Shown here piece after piece: positions 16,356 to 23,987 of a stretch of DNA of 64,000 nt. The notes under the pieces are model-generated. The model did no database searches. It was not told the DNA's origin and saw only the letters and a list, made by a program, of their open reading frames with translations. The stretch is from Bradyrhizobium manausense (GTDB lineage Bacteria > Pseudomonadota > Alphaproteobacteria > Rhizobiales > Xanthobacteraceae). Position 1 is the first letter of the stretch. Every line of letters starts with the position of its first letter. The stretch lies in NCBI RefSeq assembly GCF_018129685.1, contig NZ_JAFCLG010000002.1:1-64000 (forward strand), given 5' to 3'. The translations under genes and the position numbers were made by a program.

Positions 16356-17390
16356 ATGATCTGCATCGACTTGAACAGCCACCTGGTTAACGAATCCTTA
16401 AACACCGCGAGCCCTCGCTTGACCCTTGCCGACGCCATGCTCGAAGCACCGGTCACCGCGCCCGCGGTGACGTATGCACGCGCGATAACGCCTACGGTCT
16501 CGGTCATCATCCCCGCGAAGAACGCCGCCGCCTATATCGGCGAGACCATCGCCAGCGCGCTGGCCCAGAGCGAGGTCACCGAGGTCATCGTCGTCGACGA
16601 TGGCTCGACCGACGACACATTGGCGATGGTGCGGGCCATCCGCGATCCGCGACTGCGGCTCATGACCAACGACGCAAGCGGCGTGTCGGCCGCGCGCAAC
16701 CTCGGCGCATATCACGCGCGTGGGGACTGGCTGGTCTTCCTCGACGCGGACGATCGGCTGCGGCCCGGCGCTGTCGCGACGCTGCTGACGGCCGCGAGGA
16801 CGGCCCCGAATGCCGTGCTAGTCTATGGCGACTACAATACGATCGACAGTGCGGGCCGGACGATTGGCCGCCGCGACCTGCTGAAGGGACGGCACAAGCC
16901 GTCGGGCCATGTGCTGGAGCGGCTCGCAAGGGGCAATTTCATCGTCAATGGCGGCATCATGCTCGTCAGCGCCGCTGCTTTCCGTGCCAGCGGCGGCTTC
17001 GACGTCTCGCTCCGCTATTGCGAGGATTGGCATTGCTGGTGCCGATTGGCTGCGCTCGGCGAGTTCGCCTATGTGCCAGAGCTTCTGCTCGATTATCGCC
17101 TGCACGCGACCAACACCATGAACGCCGCGCTACGGACGCCGCAGGATTTCTTCCCGGCGGTCGCGCGCGTGTTCGACGATCCGTTGATCCTCGGTAAGCT
17201 GCCGCCAGGCGCGGCAGCAAGGTTGCGCCAGGCGGCCGAAATCCATCTCGTGACTTATTCTGCGATGCAGGCCGTGCGCTTCGGGAGATATCGCGAGGCG
17301 CTCGGCTATCTCGGCACGATCGGCCAGCGCTCGCTCAAGGCGACGCCGCGGGCCACGATCAAGATTGCGCTGTCCTGGTTCGGAATCTAG
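16356..17390 (+). CDS. Family 2 glycosyltransferase
   Basis: The GT-A domain spans about residues 45-270, with VSVIIPAKNAA, nucleotide-binding IVVDDGSTDDT (Asp-Asp) and the metal-binding FLDADDRL (D-x-D). The acceptor-side EDWHCW matches the ED base motif. These enzymes add sugars to lipid-linked repeats at the cytoplasmic membrane. ATG 16356 is used as the start, but ATG 16437 is a serious alternative because the first 27 residues look unconserved and a perfect CtrA box would otherwise lie in coding sequence. No clear ribosome binding site precedes either. Its stop overlaps the convergent neighbour by four bases. Confidence 0.85.
   Translation: MICIDLNSHLVNESLNTASPRLTLADAMLEAPVTAPAVTYARAITPTVSVIIPAKNAAAYIGETIASALAQSEVTEVIVVDDGSTDDTLAMVRAIRDPRLRLMTNDASGVSAARNLGAYHARGDWLVFLDADDRLRPGAVATLLTAARTAPNAVLVYGDYNTIDSAGRTIGRRDLLKGRHKPSGHVLERLARGNFIVNGGIMLVSAAAFRASGGFDVSLRYCEDWHCWCRLAALGEFAYVPELLLDYRLHATNTMNAALRTPQDFFPAVARVFDDPLILGKLPPGAAARLRQAAEIHLVTYSAMQAVRFGRYREALGYLGTIGQRSLKATPRATIKIALSWFGI
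16387..16401. promoter_or_regulatory. Perfect CtrA-type box
   Basis: The sequence is TTAACGAATCCTTAA, an exact TTAA-N7-TTAA. It lies between the divergent glycosyltransferase genes. It is 36 bases upstream of a possible start of the plus-strand gene (ATG 16437) or inside the coding region if translation begins at 16356. The cell-cycle regulator CtrA is conserved in alphaproteobacteria. Function here is inferred from the motif only. Confidence 0.5.
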
Positions 17391-18412
17391 CCGGTCTTCG
17401 AGGCCTTATAGGGCTTCGGATCGAATCCAAAGGCCGCAAGCGCAGAACCGACGGCCACCAGCACCGGGTGCATCGCCACGATCGCTTTCGATGACGTCAG
17501 CAGGCGAACCGAGCGAACCAGCGACAGCGGCAGCCGGCCGAGCACCTGCGCGAACACCTTCGCTCGCGCCGCCGCGCCCTCTGCGGCCTTGAGCTGCACG
17601 CGATAGTTGATCGCGCCAATGCGCAGGCTCCGCTTGGCGATCCAGCCGAGACTGGTACGGCTTTGCGGTACGGTCTCGGTGATGACGGCCTCCGCCGTCC
17701 AGTGGAAAATCATGCCGGCATTGCGGCCGCGATAGAAGAAATCGCAATCGCCGCCGCCGAGGAAATTGAAGTTCAGGTCGAAGGCGGGGCTGCCGAGCCG
17801 GTCGAACGCCGCACGCGTGATCAGGCAATTGCCGCAACCATAGATCAGCGGCACCGCGCCGGTGTAATCATAGGCAGGGCAGAAGGCGGGATGCCGCGCG
17901 AGCCAGGGCCGGCTGTCGTCCTCGAATACCGGGAGCACCGGTCCGCCGACCATATCGGCGCCCGTCGCCTCCGCGGTGCGAACCATCAGCTCAAGCCAGT
18001 CTGGCGACGCGATCTCGTCGTCGTCAATCATCAGGAAGCGCGTCGCCGCGGGAAACAGCGCCTGCGCCGTCTCGAACGCAGCGTTGATCGCCTGGCAATT
18101 GCCCTGACGCGTCTCGACCAGGCAGACGCCCTGGAGCTTGCCGGCGGCGAGATATTCGGCAGCGACCGGTGCACTGGCACGCCCGCTTGCGTCGTTCTCG
18201 ACCATCACCACCGCGAAGGAGCGTGGGGTGCGCTGGTTGACGAGCGAGTCCAGCGTCAGCCGCAGATGGGCGGGGCGGCGGAAGCAGGGAATGCAGACGA
18301 CGATGCCGACGGAAAGGTCGATGACGCGCGAGCTCGCGGCGATCTGCCGGAAGGGATCGCGCAACATTTCCGAAATCCGGCTGGTGGACAAGTCTGTCGG
18401 GATCAGCGTCAT
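17387..18412 (-). CDS. Family 2 glycosyltransferase
   Basis: The GT-A enzyme has IVVCIPCFRRPAHL, ENDASG at the nucleotide-binding acid, FLMIDDDEIASPDW as the D-x-D metal site and FLGGGDCDFFYR near the acceptor base. Sequence up to the D-x-D is standard GT2, followed by an Ala-rich helical tail of about 60 residues. ATG 18410-18412 is used, with a weak GAGA upstream; an earlier ATG at 18497-18499 would add 29 residues without family features. It overlaps the convergent glycosyltransferase by four bases at the 3' ends. Confidence 0.82.
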   Translation of the reverse strand: MTLIPTDLSTSRISEMLRDPFRQIAASSRVIDLSVGIVVCIPCFRRPAHLRLTLDSLVNQRTPRSFAVVMVENDASGRASAPVAAEYLAAGKLQGVCLVETRQGNCQAINAAFETAQALFPAATRFLMIDDDEIASPDWLELMVRTAEATGADMVGGPVLPVFEDDSRPWLARHPAFCPAYDYTGAVPLIYGCGNCLITRAAFDRLGSPAFDLNFNFLGGGDCDFFYRGRNAGMIFHWTAEAVITETVPQSRTSLGWIAKRSLRIGAINYRVQLKAAEGAAARAKVFAQVLGRLPLSLVRSVRLLTSSKAIVAMHPVLVAVGSALAAFGFDPKPYKASKTG

Positions 18413-18801
18413 CGCGTTCTCAATGCCTGAGATATGTTGAAAAAGCCCTGCATCCACTGCCTCGCAGCGGGACGCCGGCGCGGGACAGAAGCGTCCCATA
18501 ATGAACGTCTGCTTCGCTCTCGAAACCGCGCCGCGACGCCGACATCGCGACCATGGAGCGTCCTATCATGCGCTTAACCGCTTTTGCGTGTTTTCCCAGC
18601 GAAATCCCTTGCGCATGCTACTGCAATTGGCGGTCCATCACGCGCTGGCGGCGCAACATGGACAATGCCGTAGTTAACGCGGGGTCTGATTAACCCGCCC
18701 GTAAGCACCGCGACCGGTGACGTCGCGCGGCACTGGATTTGCTCTTCGAGGTCGAGAGATTTTTCCTGTAAATTTGAATCGAACAAGCGCGGTCAGAGAA
18801 C
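18413..18801. other. Divergent promoter region in the polysaccharide locus
   Basis: These 389 bases separate the minus-strand glycosyltransferase from the plus-strand methyltransferase. It contains two TTAAC elements at about 18674 and 18690, but their spacing is not the seven bases of a CtrA box. No convincing small gene was found, and the one long minus-strand frame has poor composition. Confidence 0.45.
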
Positions 18802-19587
18802 ATGAACAAGAAAGCCACGATCGATTTCACGACAGCGACCAATGCTCCCGCACAGAGCCAGGCGCTCCTGGAGCTGGTCGCCGGTGAGGCCCGCGACAGC
18901 CTGCTCGGCGTTCACGAGGTGCTGCGCCGCGAGCTGCCACAAGGCCGTCTCGCGATCTACGAGGCCGGCGGCGGCTCCTCCAGCTTCCTGCCCATGGATG
19001 TGCTCAGCCGCAGCCACGTCACCGTCGTCGACATCGACGAGGATCAGGTCCGCAACAACACCTATGCGGACGAGGCGATTCTCGGCGACGTCCAGACCTA
19101 TCGCTTCGGGCCCGAGACCTTCGACGTCGTGATCTGCTACAACGTGATCGAGCACCTGCCCGACGTCGAGGCGGCGCTCCTGAACTTCCGCGATGCGCTC
19201 AAGCACGGCGGCATGATCCTGATCGGCGCGCCCAATCCGCACTCGCTCTCCGGCGTCGTCACCAAATATTCGCCGCACTGGTTCCATGTCTGGTTCTACC
19301 GGAACATCCGCGGCATCAAGAACGCCGGCCAACCGGGCGAACCGCCGTTCCCGACCTACTTCCATCCGCTGGTGACGCTGTCGAAGCTCGAGGCGTTTGC
19401 GGCCGCCCACGGTCTCGATATGATCTACCGCCGTGAGGTCGAGAGCCCGCGCTACCCCGAGATGCGCCTGCGCAAGCCGCTGTTCGCCGCCCTTGTCGAC
19501 GCCGCCGCAGCGGCGATGAACGCCGCGCTTCCGCGCGGCACTGATGTCCGCCGCGGCGATTATCACGTCATCCTGCGAAAGCGCTGA
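18802..19587 (+). CDS. Class I SAM-dependent methyltransferase
   Basis: This 261-residue methyltransferase has motif I IYEAGGGSSSFLPM (about 52-65), the acidic VTVVDIDEDQ (about 73-82) and FDVVICYNVIEHLPDVEAAL (about 108-127), the motif typical of methyltransferases in glycan clusters. The likely job is O-methylation of a sugar residue or a polymerisation-capping step, based on context. The start codon is ATG 18802. A TTAA-rich intergenic region separates it from the co-polymerase. Confidence 0.82.
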   Translation: MNKKATIDFTTATNAPAQSQALLELVAGEARDSLLGVHEVLRRELPQGRLAIYEAGGGSSSFLPMDVLSRSHVTVVDIDEDQVRNNTYADEAILGDVQTYRFGPETFDVVICYNVIEHLPDVEAALLNFRDALKHGGMILIGAPNPHSLSGVVTKYSPHWFHVWFYRNIRGIKNAGQPGEPPFPTYFHPLVTLSKLEAFAAAHGLDMIYRREVESPRYPEMRLRKPLFAALVDAAAAAMNAALPRGTDVRRGDYHVILRKR

Positions 19588-19656
19588 GGACCATGCGCGC
19601 GCAGACTGGCCGGCACGCTGGAAAGCCGCCTGCGCGCCCGCCAAAAGGCCGGCACG

Positions 19657-19671
19657 GTAACGAACTGTTAA
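19657..19671. promoter_or_regulatory. CtrA-like box, one mismatch
   Basis: GTAA-N7-TTAA, seven of eight matches to the TTAA-N7-TTAA consensus, lies 212 bases upstream of the Wzz/ExoP-like gene. Listed as the third box of this spacing in the polysaccharide locus. Confidence 0.35.
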
Positions 19672-19882
19672 TCACTGAGGAACCGGCGCGCGGAGAGCGT
19701 CACAACGACACGGCACGAGGCCCTGCGCTTAAACGCTTTGTTTGCCATTTCGGTGAATAGTCCCTCAATGAGTATGGTTAATTTTCCCTGTTGCGTTGAT
19801 GGCGCACCCATATCCCGGGTGCGAGGCGTAAAGCGAAGAGTAACCCCTCAGCCCGCGACCGTTGGAATGAAAGCTGGGGACT

Positions 19883-22165
19883 ATGCTTGACTACAACCAG
19901 CCGATAGAGCGGGCCAGATCGGAGGCCCCGCAGCGGAGATCCGAGGCCAGCTTCAACGTGCTGGAGCTCGTCAATCTGCTGTGGCGGCACAAGATTGCGA
20001 TTGCCTCCGCGGCGCTGATCGGCGCGTGTCTCGCCGTCAGCGCCGGCAAGAGCCTGACGCCCCGCTACACCGCGACGGCCCAGCTCTACGTCGACCCGCG
20101 AGAGCTTCAGCTCGTCGATCGCGAGCTCACGCCGCGCGCGCAGGACGTCTCCGGCATGTCCATGGTGGTGGAGAGCCAAGCGCGCCTGATCACCTCCAAC
20201 AGCGTGCTGCTTCAGGTGATCCAGCAGACAGGGCTCGACAAGGATCCGGAATTCGGCGGAGGAGGCGATGGCAAGACCCTGACATCGTCACTGCTCGGCC
20301 TCTTCGGCCTCCAATTCCGCGCACCTTCCACCACCGAGGCCAAGGAGGTGCAGCTCGCTGCCCTCGACGCGCTGAACAAGCACATCACCATCCGCAAGAC
20401 CGAAAAGAGCTTCATCGTCGACATCGAGGTCTGGTCGATCGATCCGGCCAAAGCGGCGATGCTCGCCAACACCCTGACCAACACCTACCTCGCGGAATCC
20501 CGCAACTCGCAGGCCGTGGCGGCGCGGCGTGCGACCAGCGAATTGTCGGGCCGGTTGAAGGAGCTGCGCGAGCGGCTGCGCACCGCTGAAACTGCGCTCG
20601 CTACCTACAAGGCCCAGAACAATTTCGTCGGCACCCAGGACTCGCTGATCTCCGATCAGCAGCTCTCCTCCAGCAATCAGCGCCTCTCCGCGGCCCGCGC
20701 AGCAACCATGGATGCGCAGGCGCGGCTGGACCAGATCGAGGCGAATAAGCGGACGGCGGCGGATGCCGGCGCCATCCCCGAGGCGCTGCAATCGCCGACG
20801 ATCGCCAACCTGCGCGCGCAATATGCCGACGCCCGCAAGAAATACGCCGAGCAGACCGCCGAGCTCGGCCCGCGGCACCCGGCCCTGCGCCAGACCGAAA
20901 AGCAGGTCGAGGACCTCAAGCGGACCATCAGCGAGGAGATCGAGCGCTTCGCGCAGTCCGCCAAGAACGACTTGACGCGCGCCCGCGATTTCGAAGCTTC
21001 GCTCAACCGCGCGCTGGAGGTGCAGAAGCGGCAGAGCGTGCAGCTCAGCCAAGCCGCCGTGCGCCTGCGGGAGCTTGAGCGGGAGGCCGATGCCAGCCGC
21101 GACGTCTATCAATCCTTCCTCAAGCGCTCGCGCGAAACCGAGGAGCAGGAGACCCTGAACACCTCGGCCGCCCGAGTCATCGGCGAAGCCACGGTGCCGC
21201 AACGTCGCTCGTTCCCGCCGGCGATGAGCCTGTTCGCGATGATCGGCTTCCTCTTCGGTGGACTTGCCGCCGCCTGCTGGTTCGTCGCGGCCGAGCATCT
21301 GTTCAACGATACGGCGACGCCCGAACCCAACCGCCGCGAGCGCAGGCCGGCACCGGAGAGTACGAAGTCCCAGCCCGAAACCGCCGCGCCTGCGCCGGCG
21401 CTCGCGCTGGTCGAGAAGCCGCTGATCGCCAGGCTTCAGGAGGCCGACGTGATCCGCACGCTCGGCGCTATTCTCGCCACCGGCGGCGGGGTCGATCTGA
21501 CGCGCATCGGCTGGCCGACGCTGCGTCCCGGATTTCCGCTGACCACGCTGCTCAACGCCTTGCGCGACATGCGCGCGGCGATGGTCCGCCGCGCCGGCGG
21601 CAAGACCATGCCGGTGATGGCCCTGGTCGGCGCCGGAGACGCCGCGCGGCGCAGCATGGTCACACTGAACGTCGCGCTTGCGGCGGCGCGCGACGGCAGC
21701 CGCGTCCTGCTGATCGATGCCGACCACCAAGCGCACCTGCTCTCAAACAAGGTCAGGCGCCCCACCAAGACGGATCCCGGCAAGATCAGCTGGCTCCCGG
21801 TCGGCCATAAGGCCCCGCGCGAGATCAAGACCGTCAACGGCATCTCGGTCCTGCCGGCGATCGAGAGCGATGCCGGCAAAGCCACCGATGCCATCCGCAA
21901 GGCGATCGCACAGGCACGCGCGGCCGGCGGCTATGACCTCGTGATTATCGACGGGCCCGCGCTGCCGCTGTCGGCCGCCGGCCGCAAATTGCTCGACAGC
22001 GCCGATGCGCTGGTGGCGGTGCTGCCGATCAGCCTCGGCATCAACGACAGCATGGAAGACATCCTGGCCGCGCTCGGTGGCGCCCAACGCAAGCTCGTTG
22101 GCGTCGTGCTCGACGAGCTCGCCCCTGCCACTCAAACGTGCCAGCGAGGCAAACAATATGCTTGA
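19883..22165 (+). CDS. Wzz/ExoP-like polysaccharide co-polymerase with degenerate tyrosine-kinase domain
   Basis: The 760-residue protein has an N-terminal Wzz chain-length domain. One membrane span lies near residues 36-54, a long periplasmic coiled coil (about 200-420) follows, and a second span near 450-470 precedes a cytoplasmic BY-kinase-like domain (about 560-750). Such proteins set polymer length and couple export at the inner membrane. Walker A' (VLLIDAD) and Walker B (LVIIDGPA) are present, but the Walker A region at about 582-592 reads G-A-G-D-A-A-R-R-S-M: the GK[ST] lysine is missing. The C-terminus has one tyrosine and no tyrosine cluster. Kinase activity is therefore doubtful. 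It overlaps the next gene by eight bases. Confidence 0.88.
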   Translation: MLDYNQPIERARSEAPQRRSEASFNVLELVNLLWRHKIAIASAALIGACLAVSAGKSLTPRYTATAQLYVDPRELQLVDRELTPRAQDVSGMSMVVESQARLITSNSVLLQVIQQTGLDKDPEFGGGGDGKTLTSSLLGLFGLQFRAPSTTEAKEVQLAALDALNKHITIRKTEKSFIVDIEVWSIDPAKAAMLANTLTNTYLAESRNSQAVAARRATSELSGRLKELRERLRTAETALATYKAQNNFVGTQDSLISDQQLSSSNQRLSAARAATMDAQARLDQIEANKRTAADAGAIPEALQSPTIANLRAQYADARKKYAEQTAELGPRHPALRQTEKQVEDLKRTISEEIERFAQSAKNDLTRARDFEASLNRALEVQKRQSVQLSQAAVRLRELEREADASRDVYQSFLKRSRETEEQETLNTSAARVIGEATVPQRRSFPPAMSLFAMIGFLFGGLAAACWFVAAEHLFNDTATPEPNRRERRPAPESTKSQPETAAPAPALALVEKPLIARLQEADVIRTLGAILATGGGVDLTRIGWPTLRPGFPLTTLLNALRDMRAAMVRRAGGKTMPVMALVGAGDAARRSMVTLNVALAAARDGSRVLLIDADHQAHLLSNKVRRPTKTDPGKISWLPVGHKAPREIKTVNGISVLPAIESDAGKATDAIRKAIAQARAAGGYDLVIIDGPALPLSAAGRKLLDSADALVAVLPISLGINDSMEDILAALGGAQRKLVGVVLDELAPATQTCQRGKQYA

Positions 22166-22964
22166 GCGCCGCGTCAATCTGGACGGGCGGGCCGCGACCG
22201 CCGACGTGCCACGAACCACCGTCGGCGGCCTTCGCATGGCCGTGCTCGACCTCGAAGCGACCGCCGATTTCATGATCGAAGCCACCGACCCGAGTCATCG
22301 CATCGGCCGCCCACTGTATCTGACGTCGGCCAATGGCGAAGTGCTGGCGCGCTGCTCGACCGAGCCGCAGACCGAACGCCTGTTTCGTGCCGCCGATCTG
22401 ATCAATGCCGACGGTCAACCGCTGGTGGCAGCCTCGCGGCTGCAGTCCTGGTTTCCATTGCCGGAACGCGTCGCCACCACGGACCTGTTCCATATCGTCG
22501 CGCGAAAGGCGCAGGAGACCGGCCGCACCTTCTACATGCTCGGCGCCAGCGAGGAAGAGAACGCCACGGCGGTCAGACGCGTCCAGAATATGTACCCGAA
22601 CCTCAAGATCGTCGGATACAGCCACGGCTACCTCCGTGGCGATGCGCTGCGCGCCAAGGTCGAGGAGATCAACGCACTGGCGCCGGATTTCCTCTGGGTC
22701 GCGCTCGGCGTGCCCTCGGAGCAGGCCTTCGTGGAGGAATACACGCCGCTGCTGACCAATGTCGGCGTCATCAAGACGTCCGGCGGTCTGTTCAACTTTC
22801 TGTCGGGCAGTCGTTCCCGTGCGCCGAAATGGATGCAGAAGGTCGGACTTGAATGGGCCTGGCGCACGTGGCTCGAGCCGCGCCGCCTGTTCTGGCGCTA
22901 TTTGACCACGAACCCCCGCGCGATCTATCTTCTCTTCAGCCGCAACCGGCCTTCCAATCGCTGA
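22158..22964 (+). CDS. WecG/TagA/CpsF-family glycosyltransferase (GT26)
   Basis: The 268-residue GT26 enzyme shows the usual motifs: YLTSANGEVL with the conserved Asn, DLINADGQPLV with the active Asp, and FLWVALGVPSEQAFVEEY, then GLFNFLSGSRSRAPKWMQKVGLEW near the C-terminus. GT26 enzymes transfer sugars such as ManNAc or glucose to lipid-linked acceptors at the membrane surface. ATG 22158 overlaps the end of the co-polymerase gene, with GAGGC upstream; longer in-frame starts would lie inside that gene. The donor sugar is not certain. Confidence 0.9.
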   Translation: MLERRVNLDGRAATADVPRTTVGGLRMAVLDLEATADFMIEATDPSHRIGRPLYLTSANGEVLARCSTEPQTERLFRAADLINADGQPLVAASRLQSWFPLPERVATTDLFHIVARKAQETGRTFYMLGASEEENATAVRRVQNMYPNLKIVGYSHGYLRGDALRAKVEEINALAPDFLWVALGVPSEQAFVEEYTPLLTNVGVIKTSGGLFNFLSGSRSRAPKWMQKVGLEWAWRTWLEPRRLFWRYLTTNPRAIYLLFSRNRPSNR

Positions 22965-22981
22965 AAGAGTAGAAAAGCGAC

Positions 22982-23974
22982 ATGACCGATCGACCGACTG
23001 TCCTTGTCACGGGAGGCGCGGGCTATATCGGCTCGCACGCCTGCCGCGCCCTCACTGCGGCCGGCTATCGCCCCGTCGTTTATGACAATCTCACGACCGG
23101 TCATCGCAGCTTCGTCGCCGGGGAGTTGGTGACGGGCGATCTACTCGATGGCGCGACGCTTGCGCGCGCCTTTGCCGACCACAAGGTCACGTCGGTGATG
23201 CATTTCGCGGCAGCCAGCCTCGTCGGCGAGTCCATGACCGACCCGCAGAAATACTACATCAACAACGTCCAGGGCACGCTGTCGCTGCTCCAGGCGATGC
23301 GCAACGCGGGCTGCCACCGCATCGTGTTCTCCTCGACCGGTGCGGTCTATGGCAATGCCGATTCCAAGGCGCTGCCCGAGGATTTTCCCTGCGCGCCGAT
23401 CAACCCCTACGGGGCTTCGAAGTGGATGATCGAGCGCATGCTCGGCGACTACCGCGCGGCATACGGCTTCGGTGCATTCTGTCTGCGCTATTTCAATGCC
23501 AGCGGCGCCGATCCGGCCGGCGGCATCGGCGAATTGCGTGACAACGAGACGCATCTCATTCCGCGCGCCATGATGGCGCTGCAGGGCCATGTCGAATTCG
23601 CCGTGTTCGGCGACGATTACGACACGCCCGACGGCACCGCGATCCGCGACTACATCCACGTCACCGACCTCGCGGCGGCGCATGTCGCGGCGCTGAAGCT
23701 GCTCGAAACCGGACATGCCGGCGGCAGCTTCAATCTCGGCACCGGCGCGGGCTTCTCGGTGCGCGAGATTCTCACCGCGATCAAGCAGGAGACCGGGCGC
23801 GAAGTGCCGCACACCGTCAAGCCCCGCCGCGCCGGCGATCCGACCTATCTCGTTGCCGATCCCTCGGCTGCGCGAAAGGTGCTGGACTTCGTGCCGCGCC
23901 ATTCCGACCTCGCCACGGTGATCCGCACCGCCTGGGCCTGGCACCAGAAAGCCCATCCGTTCAAATCGCGTTAG
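22982..23974 (+). CDS. galE: UDP-glucose 4-epimerase
   Basis: This 330-residue extended SDR has the NAD motif TGGAGYIGSH (residues 10-19), the Ser118-Thr119 pair (VFSSTGAVYGN) and the catalytic Tyr143 and Lys147 (NPYGASK). It interconverts UDP-glucose and UDP-galactose, supplying UDP-galactose for the adjacent polysaccharide locus. The start follows the previous stop by 17 bases with GAAAGAG upstream, so it belongs to the same transcript. It is convergent to the large GAF-GGDEF-EAL gene. Confidence 0.95.
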   Translation: MTDRPTVLVTGGAGYIGSHACRALTAAGYRPVVYDNLTTGHRSFVAGELVTGDLLDGATLARAFADHKVTSVMHFAAASLVGESMTDPQKYYINNVQGTLSLLQAMRNAGCHRIVFSSTGAVYGNADSKALPEDFPCAPINPYGASKWMIERMLGDYRAAYGFGAFCLRYFNASGADPAGGIGELRDNETHLIPRAMMALQGHVEFAVFGDDYDTPDGTAIRDYIHVTDLAAAHVAALKLLETGHAGGSFNLGTGAGFSVREILTAIKQETGREVPHTVKPRRAGDPTYLVADPSAARKVLDFVPRHSDLATVIRTAWAWHQKAHPFKSR

Positions 23975-23987
23975 GCGATCGCAGCCG

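Noticed and set aside
18674..18695. Two TTAA elements that look like a CtrA box
   Set aside because: The spacing is twelve bases, not seven, so it does not match the CtrA pattern.
18574..18786. Minus-strand 70-residue frame in the intergenic region before the methyltransferase gene
   Set aside because: No ribosome binding site of note, no recognisable motif, and composition is Arg/Pro/Gly-rich as in shadow frames; the region looks like promoter DNA.
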